Of a stretch of DNA of 64,000 nucleotides, positions 20,081 through 28,491 are shown in pieces. Made by a program: the position numbers and the translations under genes. The first letter of the stretch is position 1; the number at the start of each line of letters is the position of its first letter. The stretch lies in contig NZ_QNQZ01000004.1 in NCBI RefSeq assembly GCF_003390935.1, positions 310,001-374,000 on the forward strand. Reading direction: 5' to 3'. Origin of the DNA: Lewinella sp. IMCC34191. Its GTDB lineage: Bacteria; Bacteroidota; Bacteroidia; Chitinophagales; Saprospiraceae. Under the pieces are notes generated by a model. It made no database searches. It had not been told where the DNA came from and saw only the letters and a list, made by a program, of their open reading frames with translations.

Positions 20081-23000
20081 CTAGTAGCGAACCAGGCGAC
20101 GCGTCAGCCCCGCCCCATCCTCGTCCGTGATACGCAAAAGGTACACCCCCGCCGGCGCATCCGAAAGGTCAATACGCGCCTCTGCGCGAAACGCGGACTC
20201 AGCTACTAGCCTCCCCCGCGTATTGTAAACCGCGTAGCGATACGCGCCCGGATTGGCCAGACGCAACCGCACCGCGTCCCCCGTCGGGTTCGGTGCCAGC
20301 TCCAGGATCGTACTGCTGAAATTGAGCACCGCCGTGGTCCCGTCCACCCCATCACAATTTTCGTCGATACCATTGCCGGCAATGTCTTCTACCCCGGGGT
20401 TGATCGCAGCGTTGGCATCGTTGCACTCTTCGAAGAAGTAGTAGCCGTCGGCGTCCGCATCTAGCGTTTCTACCAGCGTATTCTTCACCGTATTCGTAAT
20501 CACCGGCTGGTTGAAGTCGAAATAGATGCCAGCGGTATTTTCGATGGCGGTGAAGTCATCTAAGCCCTCCTTCGCCATGATCTCGAAGGTGAAAAAGCCG
20601 TGGCTGGCGGGCTCGTTGGTGTTGCTGTCAGGTAGTAGGATATTGGGGAAGAGCACTTCGAGGTTGCCGCCCTCCCGCAGGGTCACTTGGTAGTCGTTGT
20701 GGCTGGCGGTGATAGGGTTGAAAGTTTCCCAATCCAGGTCACCGGAAAGCTTATCCTCCAGCCGTACGGTGAAGGCTGTGTCGTTGCCGGTATTCTGGAA
20801 GCGGATCGTGTAGGTGATCGTTTCGTCTAGCTGGGTATAGTTGGAGTTGGATTCCTCCGGGCGGCGGGGCCGGGTGAGTTTGTCGTTCGGATCGATGGCG
20901 CAACGGAGGAAGGCGGAGTAATACAGCGTATCCGCATTCGGCAAGGGTATCCCCTGGGCATCGTACAAGACAACTGGAATCCGAATCTCCTGTCCCGCGT
21001 ATTCCTCACTCGGCATCCGTAGTTCTAGGTTTACCTGAAATTGCTGGGCAGGATTCAGGTCCGAGTAACTCCACCGGACCCAACCGTCCCCTGCCCTTAC
21101 ATAGTCATTGTCCAAGGAAACGATGGAAATCTCTTCCGGAAGTCGGATTGCGACCTGCCCGCCGTCCGCACCACAGTGCCGGTCTTCGTACACCGTAAGC
21201 CAAAACGGTACCTCCCGGTTACAGCGAATAATTCCGGATTCAAGGTACCCGGTCGTTTCCGGTGCCCGACCGGTGTAGCGCACGCCAATGTCCACCGTCC
21301 GACTCCCGTCTTTCGTTAGATCCAGCGTGGTTTGCCCCTGGGCATTTACCGGCTCATAGCATACGGCATCACCCGTCTGAATTGTGTACTTTGTATCCGG
21401 GCGAGCCAGATAGGTGAAACGTCCGTCCGGTCCGGCGAAGACGTCGTCTTCTCGCTCGGAGATGAAGGTCAGGCGGAAACTAGGGACCAGCATTTCCGTC
21501 GCGTCCCTAATCCCATTCTCATTTTCATCCAGGTAAACCGTACCCGTGATACGGGTAGTGGGCTCAAGGTCGAAATAATGGGGCTCAACGCCGAGACCCT
21601 GTCGGTAATTTGGGTAATAGAATTTGCCCGCAAACTCCTGAAGGGGAAAGGGTCCTCCCCCGCGGTGAAGGATGGTATCTATTAACAAGGGTCGCGCCGT
21701 CTCACTCTCGTAGTAGACCATAAATCTGTGCGGACCACACTCTTCTTTGGTGATCAGCCGGTCTCCCGCAGCAATGATATCCGTTACGACGTGATAACTG
21801 GCCGGGCCGTACCGTTCCAGTTTGCGGTAGGGCTTGACCGATCCCGTATTGACATCCAGGCTATAGAGAACCGCCGTTTCACTCCGGGTGGAAAAGACCA
21901 GACGATCGCCGACTTTACGGTGCTCGTCCACGCTGTTACCGTGGGTACCGCCATTAGCGTATAGGGTGTCCCCGGTCACCAGGTCACGTATGTTGCCGTT
22001 AACTCCTAATAGCCGATCGCCAAACTTGTAGATCTTGTCAAACAGACTTCCTCTCTCGAGACTGGACAGCGTTTTCACGGTTTGCGAGGGGCCGTCGAAT
22101 CGCATTAGTTTGTTTTCAGCGGCAAGTTCCGATATCCAGTACAGCGCTTCCCCGATCTGGTGGACTCCTCCCACGGGAGAATTTTCGGCGAAAGCAGGTG
22201 TCCGTATAAATGAATTCTTCTCCGCATCAATCTCGAATAGGTCCAATCGGCCCTCTTCATTCCAGGTTACGTAGGCTTTATCTCCCAGCATACCCATCCA
22301 GGTAGGGTAGCCCCCCCTTAACTCACTCAAAGCTATGGATTTCAGCGTTTCAATTTCACCCGTCTCCAAGTCTACCCGATGCAAGTAATAGGTGGTGGAG
22401 GGAAAGACGTATCTCCCCCAGCGATATAAATGCTTTCCTAGTAAAACGGCACCTTGCCTGCCATAGCCCGAGGGCCGTTTCCACAGTTGTACGGGAATGT
22501 AAGTGTTGGACTGCGGAATGGAAACGTGGGTGAACGAAGAGAAGACGTCGTTTCCGTCGTAAGTGCCTACATACTCTCCGATATAGAAGGCCTCCGTATC
22601 GAGGTCGAATTCTCGAACCCGGCCACCGTGAAGCGCGTACAGTTCCGTCCCCGACGTCATGTACAACCGCTCCGGCGTTTGCACTACTTCCTGAATGTTA
22701 GAACTTGCGGTAGATAAGACCAAATCGGCAACTTCCGTCATATAGGCACCACCATCCGCACGCTGTAGGACTGCGCCAGACTCCTTGAGCGCGGAAACAA
22801 CGTACGCCTTTCCTCCCAGGGCAAACAATTCTTTGTTTAGGTTTCGGAAGTCGTCTTCCCGCTGTGTGAACTGAAGGAACTCAAGGGTGCCGGAAGTTTC
22901 ACTGATCTTAAATATCCCGTGTGCATCATCGACTTCACCGCTGACGTAAGCGAATCCAGCAACGTTACGCAGGGCAGGTTTGGCGGCCAAGTTCGCTTTC

Positions 23001-24349
23001 ATTTCGCCCCGGTGAGCTGCCATACTACGGTTGCTACGATCATACATCATAGATTTCCCTCCGGTGGTTGCGGCGTCGTAGAGGTGTACGAGATCATCCG
23101 AAATGTGAAGTCGGCGGAGATAGTATGCCCCCCATACCCTGCCGGAGTCAATGATTTCGGCAGGATTAATTTGCGAATCGTAGACGTCGTAACTAGTGTA
23201 GCTATTCAAACAACAAGCCCCGTCGATAACCATCATAGCAAGCGTACTGCTCGTGTCGGTGATGACGGTGAAATCCGAGACGGAGTGGCCGGAGAATTCG
23301 GGTATCGGACGGTCGTAGATCATCGTCGCCTTCGAGGTCAAACCGTTAGTGACGTATAGTTTCCCATTGTGTTCCCCCGTTCCTCGCAGTAGCAGATAGT
23401 CCTTTGCCAGAGAAACGGTAGACTTAAAATAAACCTCTTCCCCCGTCGCCTCTGCTTCTCCGGTCTGGATTCGGCTCGCTACCGAATCGGATGGAGACGC
23501 CAAACGGTAAAATTGAAAGCCGCTACCAAAATTATTTATGCCGAGTAAGACCGAACTATCCAGCGTATAGAGTTGCTGGAACGAGGCAGACTCACTTAGG
23601 GTAGGGAGGTCTTCCAGCTCAATACGAACGGGACGATAGGGGTCTGAACCGGAGATCCGCAAAATACCATCGTCCTGGTGATAAAATACTTGACGCCCGT
23701 TGGTCAGCATCCGATTGGGGTGATCTACACGGTTCCGATCAACAACTCGGGTTCCAACGGCCGTCCCGTCCGTTACCACAAGTTCGTACTTGTAGGGTAA
23801 TAGTGCGTAATGCGAACTATCGGACCGGAAAATCATGCGCTCGCCATAGGTAGCGGTCGGAACACCACGGTACGGCCCTAGCACTTCCCTTTCGCTGGTG
23901 AGTTCATCAAATGCGTACAAACTGTCTCTCGTACTAAACAGTAGCTTGTTGCCAATCTCTATACCTAGACTGAAGGAGTTGTCGCCGTCTATGAGATGTA
24001 TTACCGCTGCCCCATTCCGGTATGGAATGTAGAAATACTGGCGAAATAGTCCCTCATTGCTCTCCTCGCGGGTAGCTACTAAACTTCCAAATTTGCCGCT
24101 AGTAATGAGGTCTACCTCGCCCCTCTGCGAGCATAAGATAAGCTCGGTCTTTCCGTCGGGATAGCCGCGGTATACACAGCCGTCATCATTAGTAAAAAGG
24201 AACCGGTCGCTAGATTCGGTCAGGCTTTTTATGCCGTACGGGGCGGCATCGGTGTTTAGATCCAGAACTCCTATCTCGAAGGGCAAACTCTGACCCGCCA
24301 CTCCCGACCAAATGGTCGCGAACAGCACCAGCGTGCATATTGAGCGCAT
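20081..24349 (-). CDS. Giant T9SS-secreted propeller/SdrD_B/MopE protein, paralogue 4
   Basis: The product is 1422 residues and is the first gene of the tandem set in transcription order. It has a signal peptide (1-19), a shared mature N-terminus (SLPFEIGVLDLN) and a cysteine pair; a propeller-like region with more degenerate TDGT motifs than its sisters (LVVTDGTAVGTRVV; LYVTNGLTSKAT); an SdrD_B-like domain near 931 (YLDENENGIRDATE); a DUF11-like domain; a DPNDK domain near 1148; a MopE-like motif near 1296 (DADADGYYFFEECND); and a T9SS sorting domain from about 1346. The C-terminal sorting domain is very close to that of paralogue 3 (AYRYAVYNTRGR against NYRYAVYSMRGR). The MopE-like motif resembles calcium- or copper-binding motifs of secreted proteins; which metal it binds, if any, cannot be told from sequence. 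Confidence 0.9.
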   Translation of the reverse strand: MRSICTLVLFATIWSGVAGQSLPFEIGVLDLNTDAAPYGIKSLTESSDRFLFTNDDGCVYRGYPDGKTELILCSQRGEVDLITSGKFGSLVATREESNEGLFRQYFYIPYRNGAAVIHLIDGDNSFSLGIEIGNKLLFSTRDSLYAFDELTSEREVLGPYRGVPTATYGERMIFRSDSSHYALLPYKYELVVTDGTAVGTRVVDRNRVDHPNRMLTNGRQVFYHQDDGILRISGSDPYRPVRIELEDLPTLSESASFQQLYTLDSSVLLGINNFGSGFQFYRLASPSDSVASRIQTGEAEATGEEVYFKSTVSLAKDYLLLRGTGEHNGKLYVTNGLTSKATMIYDRPIPEFSGHSVSDFTVITDTSSTLAMMVIDGACCLNSYTSYDVYDSQINPAEIIDSGRVWGAYYLRRLHISDDLVHLYDAATTGGKSMMYDRSNRSMAAHRGEMKANLAAKPALRNVAGFAYVSGEVDDAHGIFKISETSGTLEFLQFTQREDDFRNLNKELFALGGKAYVVSALKESGAVLQRADGGAYMTEVADLVLSTASSNIQEVVQTPERLYMTSGTELYALHGGRVREFDLDTEAFYIGEYVGTYDGNDVFSSFTHVSIPQSNTYIPVQLWKRPSGYGRQGAVLLGKHLYRWGRYVFPSTTYYLHRVDLETGEIETLKSIALSELRGGYPTWMGMLGDKAYVTWNEEGRLDLFEIDAEKNSFIRTPAFAENSPVGGVHQIGEALYWISELAAENKLMRFDGPSQTVKTLSSLERGSLFDKIYKFGDRLLGVNGNIRDLVTGDTLYANGGTHGNSVDEHRKVGDRLVFSTRSETAVLYSLDVNTGSVKPYRKLERYGPASYHVVTDIIAAGDRLITKEECGPHRFMVYYESETARPLLIDTILHRGGGPFPLQEFAGKFYYPNYRQGLGVEPHYFDLEPTTRITGTVYLDENENGIRDATEMLVPSFRLTFISEREDDVFAGPDGRFTYLARPDTKYTIQTGDAVCYEPVNAQGQTTLDLTKDGSRTVDIGVRYTGRAPETTGYLESGIIRCNREVPFWLTVYEDRHCGADGGQVAIRLPEEISIVSLDNDYVRAGDGWVRWSYSDLNPAQQFQVNLELRMPSEEYAGQEIRIPVVLYDAQGIPLPNADTLYYSAFLRCAIDPNDKLTRPRRPEESNSNYTQLDETITYTIRFQNTGNDTAFTVRLEDKLSGDLDWETFNPITASHNDYQVTLREGGNLEVLFPNILLPDSNTNEPASHGFFTFEIMAKEGLDDFTAIENTAGIYFDFNQPVITNTVKNTLVETLDADADGYYFFEECNDANAAINPGVEDIAGNGIDENCDGVDGTTAVLNFSSTILELAPNPTGDAVRLRLANPGAYRYAVYNTRGRLVAESAFRAEARIDLSDAPAGVYLLRITDEDGAGLTRRLVRY

Positions 24350-24445
24350 AAAAATACTATAGTGAGTGTAGTCCGAAGGTAAGGGGATTGGCTGGGCCTG
24401 ATGGCATTTTCGTCGGATTTAACCTTTCCTCCTGCGCCCCGGCGC
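24350..24445 (-). promoter_or_regulatory. Leader/promoter region of the four-paralogue array
   Basis: The region upstream of paralogue 4 shares blocks with that of paralogue 1 at the same offsets: TATAGTGAGTGT (24358-24369) and GGATTTAACCTTT (24415-24427). On the minus strand a TACCTTCG box (24373-24380) fits the -7 pattern seen before other genes in this window. The match of two separate blocks at identical spacing suggests a functional promoter or leader rather than chance. Confidence 0.45.
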
Positions 24446-24511
24446 AAAAACTTTACGTACCGTATAACCGCTGACACTACCTGGATGAAACATGGGGCGC
24501 CGGAGCGCAGG
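24431..24511. repeat. Inverted pair of the dispersed GGCGGAGCGCAGG-type motif
   Basis: CCTGCGCCCCGGCGC at 24431-24445 and GGGGCGCCGGAGCGCAGG at 24494-24511 are imperfect reverse complements about 48 nt apart. They could form a hairpin upstream of the paralogue array, behind mfd. The remaining stretch to the mfd stop (24512-24675) has no gene; it contains two near-identical short copies of ACTTCGC(A/T)G(C/T)CGGAGAC at about 24629-24667. Confidence 0.45.
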
Positions 24512-24675
24512 AAAGGGGCTGGTAAGACACCTTCTGGATGGGTTCCCCATACTACACCTAAACCTTATTTAGTGATCATTATGCAGTTTGCGCCTGCCCC
24601 CTTTCACGGGTTGTGTCAGAGAGGCTTACTTCGCAGCCGGAGACTGCATCGTACTTCGCTGTCGGAGACACCTTC

Positions 24676-27600
24676 CTACCGGGCGAGCTCCTTTTCTTCT
24701 TTGACTTCCGTAACCTTCTCCGCCAGCGCCTGCAGCACGTCCTGCGCCTGGGTCAGGTTGAACACCCGCTCCTTGATCATCGCCAGCCGGCGGGGGGTCT
24801 GCTTGAGCCGCAGGCCGCGCAGCTTGCCCTCGGTGGCGATGATGCCGCTGACCGCTTTGAAGATGGCCGAATCGTAGTAGAGCGATTGCGGATCCTCCAC
24901 GAAGAAGCACATCAGCTTGTCGTTCTTCAGTACAACCCTATCGAAGCCGAGCTCGCGGCACAGCCAGCGGAGGCGTAGTCCGTCGAAGAGCTCGCTGACC
25001 TCGGGGGGGATGGGGCCGAACCGGTCCTTCAGGCCATTAGCGTAGGCGGTTAGTTTTTCCTCATCCTCGATGTTGTCGAGGTCCTGGTACAGGCGCAGCC
25101 GCTCCTGGGTGCTTTCGACGTAGGCGGTGGGGATGTGCATCTCGGTGTCCGTCTCGATGGTGACGTCGCGGACGAAGTCGCTGCCCTCCGTCATGGTGTC
25201 CTTGAAGACGTCCTTGAATTCTCCCTGCTTCAGTTCCCGTACCGCCTCCTCCAAAATGCGCTGGTAGGTTTCGTAGCCGATATCGGCGATGAAGCCCGAC
25301 TGCTCGCCGCCCAGCAGGTTACCCGCGCCACGGATGTCAAGGTCTTTCATGGCGATGTTGAAGCCGCTGCCCAGGTCGCTGAATTCCTCCAAGGTGCGGA
25401 GGCGCTTTCGGGCATCGGGGGTCAGTACGCTCAGGGCAGGTGCGATCAGGTAGCAGTAGGCCTTTTTGTTGGACCGCCCTACCCTGCCCCGCAGCTGGTG
25501 GAGATCGCTAAGACCAAACTGATGGGCGTTGTTAATGATGATCGTGTTGGCGTTGGCGATGTCGAGGCCCGTTTCGATGATGTTGGTGCAGACCAGTACA
25601 TCGTATTTGCGGTCGATAAACTCGATCAGGGTCTGCTCCAGTTCCTTCGGGTCCATCTGCCCGTGGGCGGCGGCGAACTGCACGTCCGGACAAAGCTTGC
25701 GCAGCATGGTGACGATATCCGTCAGGCTCTTTACCCGGTTATGGACGAAGAACACCTGTCCGCCGCGGTACACCTCCTGTTGAATCGCCTCCTGGATCAC
25801 CTCCTCGTTAAATTGCCGCACCTCGGTATGGATGGGCTGCCGGTTCGGTGGCGGCGTGCGAATCACGGATAGGTCACGTGCGTTCATCAGGCTGAACTGC
25901 ATCGTACGCGGAATGGGCGTAGCGGTGAGCGTAAGCGTGTCGACGTTCACCTGTAGCGCGCGCAGCTTTTCCTTGGCTTTCACGCCAAATTTCTGCTCCT
26001 CGTCGATGATGAGCAAACCCAGATCCTTGAATTCCGCCCGCTTACTCAGTATGGCGTGTGTACCGATGAGCACGTCCAGTTTGCCTTCCTTCAGCCGCTT
26101 GAAGATCTCGGTCTTCTGTTTGGCACTGCGGAAGCGGTTGATATAGTCTACGGTTACGCCGAACTCATCGAGGCGTTCCTTGAAGGTGCGGTAGTGCTGC
26201 AAAGCGAGGATGGTGGTCGGAACAAGGACCGCTACCTGCTTATTATCCGCGGCGGCTTTATAGGTAGCCCGTAGAGCGACCTCCGTTTTACCGAATCCGA
26301 CGTCGCCGCAAATCAGCCGGTCCATCGGGTGGGGCTTCATCATGTCGCCCTTCACGTCGTTGGTGGCCTTGAGCTGGTCCGGGGTGTCTTCGTAGATGAA
26401 GCTGGCTTCCAGTTCGTTTTGGAGATAGCCGTCGGGGGGGAAGGCGTGACCCGGGGAGGCCTGGCGCTTGGCGTAGAGCTTGATCAGCTCGCCGGCCATA
26501 TCCTTCATTTTCTTTTTCGTCCGCGACTTTAGGTTCTTCCAGTGATCGCCGCCAATTTTGTCCAGGCGGGGAAGCTGTCCGTCCTTGCCGCTGTACTTCG
26601 ACAGCTTGTGCAGGCTGTTGATGCCGACGTACAGGATATCATTATTTTTATACACCAACCGCACGGACTCCTGCACCTTCTTATTGATCTCCAGTTTTTC
26701 CAGACCGGAGAAGCGGCCGACCCCGTGGTCGATGTGCACCACCAGGTCGCCCGGGGTCAAATCCCGCAGTAAGCGGAGATTAAGCGCCTGGTCTCGCGTG
26801 AAGCCCCGGCGGAGTTTATAGCGGTGGAAGCGCTCGAAGATCTGGTGATCGGTGTAGCAGGCCGCCTCCATCTCCGAGTCGATGAAGCCCGCGTGAATGG
26901 ACACCGGTACGGGCTCGAAACGTACGTCCGCGTTCAGGTCCTTGAAGATGGCGTAAAAACGCTCGATCTGCTTCGCGTTGTCCGTGAAGAGGTAGTTGGT
27001 CAGATTCGACGAGGTATTCTCCAGCAGGTTGCGGATGAGCAACTCGAAGTTCTTGTTGAAACTGGGCTGCGGCTTGGCGCGACAGTCGATCGTTCGGTCG
27101 ATCTTGACCGGCTGCTTGTAGTCGCTAAAGAATACGATGGGCTTCTCGCTGACGTCTTCCATTACCTCGCCGGGCCGGATGAAGGCGCGGTTGGCAAAGA
27201 ACTGGTTCAGTTCTTTATCGTCGATCAGGCTCAGGTTCTTTCCGAACTCGTCCGCCTTTTTGAAGGCTTCGCCGAGTTTGTCCAGCAGCAACTGAAAATC
27301 CTTGAGCCAGATGGTGGTATTCTCCGGCAGCACGTTGAAGATGCTCGTCTTTTGGTCCCGTGCGAACTTGGTATTGATGTTCGGAATGATGCTCACGTAG
27401 CTCACGCTCTCGACCGATAGCTGGTGCAGCGGGTCGAAGGTGCGGATGCTCTCCACCTCGTCGTCGAAGAGCTCGATTCGGTAGGGGAACTCATTGCCGT
27501 AGCTGAAAATATCGATGATCCCGCCCCGGATGCTGAACTGCCCCGGCTCGTACACGAAGTCTTCCCGGTTGAAGCCATATTCCACCAGCACCTCCAGGAT

Positions 27601-28116
27601 CGTATCCACGTCGATATCTTCGCCCTTGGTAATCTCGATGCGGCTCTCGGTAAGCACCCGCGGCGCTACCACCTGCTCGAAGAGTGCCTCGGGGTAAGTA
27701 ACCACGATCTCCCCTTTCGACTGACTGTGGGTCAGGTAGTTGATCGTCTCCGTGCGCATGAGCACGTTCGTATTATCCAATACCTCGAAGTAGAGTGGAC
27801 GGCGAAAGCTATCCGGCAGCAACCGCACCTGCTTCTTGGGCAACAACGAAGCAATGCTGTTCTGGATATAGGCGGCCTCTTCCTTATCGGTGGCCACCAC
27901 CAGGTAGTGCCCGCCGGCCTTGCGGTAGCTACCGGCCAGCAGAAAGCTCTCCAGCGCTCCGGCCAGCCCTTTCAGCTGAACCCGTGCTGCCTTTTTTTCG
28001 GACTGGGTGAGGTCAAGAATTTTCGCTACGCGCTCACTGTCGGCGTAACGCTGCACTAATTGCTCGGTAGGATTCAAGAGAAGGGAGAGCTTTTGGGGAA
28101 GGGAAATACCCTTCAC
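24676..28116 (-). CDS. mfd: Transcription-repair coupling factor Mfd
   Basis: Mfd is the ATP-dependent translocase that dislodges RNA polymerase stalled at DNA lesions and recruits UvrA. At 1146 residues it has full family length. The N-terminal UvrB-like part covers about 1-350. The RNA polymerase interaction region lies near 455-560 (HIDHGVGRFSGLEKL). The superfamily 2 helicase core follows, with Walker A GDVGFGKTE near 600, the DEEQKFGV box near 702 and TATPIPRTM near 730. The C-terminal TRCF domain contains WLCRELGFDRV. The start is GTG at 28116; no ATG lies close by in frame. It is transcribed in the same direction as the upstream gldLMN genes but is separated from them by a terminator and three palindromic repeats, so it is probably an independent unit. 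Confidence 0.97.
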   Translation of the reverse strand: MKGISLPQKLSLLLNPTEQLVQRYADSERVAKILDLTQSEKKAARVQLKGLAGALESFLLAGSYRKAGGHYLVVATDKEEAAYIQNSIASLLPKKQVRLLPDSFRRPLYFEVLDNTNVLMRTETINYLTHSQSKGEIVVTYPEALFEQVVAPRVLTESRIEITKGEDIDVDTILEVLVEYGFNREDFVYEPGQFSIRGGIIDIFSYGNEFPYRIELFDDEVESIRTFDPLHQLSVESVSYVSIIPNINTKFARDQKTSIFNVLPENTTIWLKDFQLLLDKLGEAFKKADEFGKNLSLIDDKELNQFFANRAFIRPGEVMEDVSEKPIVFFSDYKQPVKIDRTIDCRAKPQPSFNKNFELLIRNLLENTSSNLTNYLFTDNAKQIERFYAIFKDLNADVRFEPVPVSIHAGFIDSEMEAACYTDHQIFERFHRYKLRRGFTRDQALNLRLLRDLTPGDLVVHIDHGVGRFSGLEKLEINKKVQESVRLVYKNNDILYVGINSLHKLSKYSGKDGQLPRLDKIGGDHWKNLKSRTKKKMKDMAGELIKLYAKRQASPGHAFPPDGYLQNELEASFIYEDTPDQLKATNDVKGDMMKPHPMDRLICGDVGFGKTEVALRATYKAAADNKQVAVLVPTTILALQHYRTFKERLDEFGVTVDYINRFRSAKQKTEIFKRLKEGKLDVLIGTHAILSKRAEFKDLGLLIIDEEQKFGVKAKEKLRALQVNVDTLTLTATPIPRTMQFSLMNARDLSVIRTPPPNRQPIHTEVRQFNEEVIQEAIQQEVYRGGQVFFVHNRVKSLTDIVTMLRKLCPDVQFAAAHGQMDPKELEQTLIEFIDRKYDVLVCTNIIETGLDIANANTIIINNAHQFGLSDLHQLRGRVGRSNKKAYCYLIAPALSVLTPDARKRLRTLEEFSDLGSGFNIAMKDLDIRGAGNLLGGEQSGFIADIGYETYQRILEEAVRELKQGEFKDVFKDTMTEGSDFVRDVTIETDTEMHIPTAYVESTQERLRLYQDLDNIEDEEKLTAYANGLKDRFGPIPPEVSELFDGLRLRWLCRELGFDRVVLKNDKLMCFFVEDPQSLYYDSAIFKAVSGIIATEGKLRGLRLKQTPRRLAMIKERVFNLTQAQDVLQALAEKVTEVKEEKELAR

Positions 28117-28186
28117 TAACCGGTTAATCGGGGCGAGGGTTTTGGCGGTGGAACAAGCCGCTGGCTAAATGTCCCTCTCCCCCCGC

Positions 28187-28209
28187 CCCCCTCTCCAATG
28201 GAGAGGGGG
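28187..28209. repeat. Palindromic intergenic repeat, copy 1 (inverted orientation)
   Basis: CCCCCTCTCC-AAT-GGAGAGGGGG forms a perfect 10-bp stem with a 3-nt loop. Its flanks match the other two copies when read on the opposite strand (tail GGCGGGGGGAGAGGG against GCCGGGGGAGAGGG), so this copy is inverted relative to them. Confidence 0.7.
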
Positions 28210-28274
28210 AGTACACCCGCCGTACCTATTCTACCAGGTAATATCCACCTTGCGCAAAACACTACGGGTTGACT

Positions 28275-28295
28275 CCCCTCTCCTACGGAGAGGGG
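28275..28295. repeat. Palindromic intergenic repeat, copy 2
   Basis: CCCCTCTCC-TAC-GGAGAGGGG forms a perfect 9-bp stem with a 3-nt loop, followed by CCGGGGAAGAGGGG. It lies between the mfd start and the gldN terminator and is repeated about 100 nt away. Confidence 0.7.
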
Positions 28296-28376
28296 CCGGG
28301 GAAGAGGGGGGCAGACCCGGGATATTTAATCGACCTGCTTAGACTTAACCCTTCGTGAAATCAAAGCGGGTGGACT

Positions 28377-28397
28377 CCCCTCTCCTACGGAGAGGGG
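28377..28397. repeat. Palindromic intergenic repeat, copy 3
   Basis: The core is identical to copy 2 (CCCCTCTCC-TAC-GGAGAGGGG), preceded by the same GTGGACT/GTTGACT flank and followed by CCGGGGGAGAGGG. Copies 2 and 3 are direct repeats of about 40 bp, 102 nt apart. Confidence 0.7.
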
Positions 28398-28410
28398 CCG
28401 GGGGAGAGGG

Positions 28411-28455
28411 AAAAACGAAAGCGAGGCAGACCGGACCAAGTCCAATCTGCCTCGC
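28411..28455 (-). terminator. Rho-independent terminator of gldLMN
   Basis: On the minus strand, 37 nt after the gldN stop, GCGAGGCAGA and TCTGCCTCGC form a perfect 10-bp stem (28446-28455 with 28421-28430). The loop holds an inner GGAC/GTCC pair. The stem is followed by TTTCGTTTTT. Orientation and U-tract fit termination of the gldLMN transcript. Confidence 0.85.
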
Positions 28456-28491
28456 TAAAGATCTGCGGGCGGCTACCGTACTACCGTACTA

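Noticed and set aside
28187-28397. CRISPR array
   Set aside because: Three palindromic repeats are present, but one is inverted, spacing is irregular and no cas genes are nearby.
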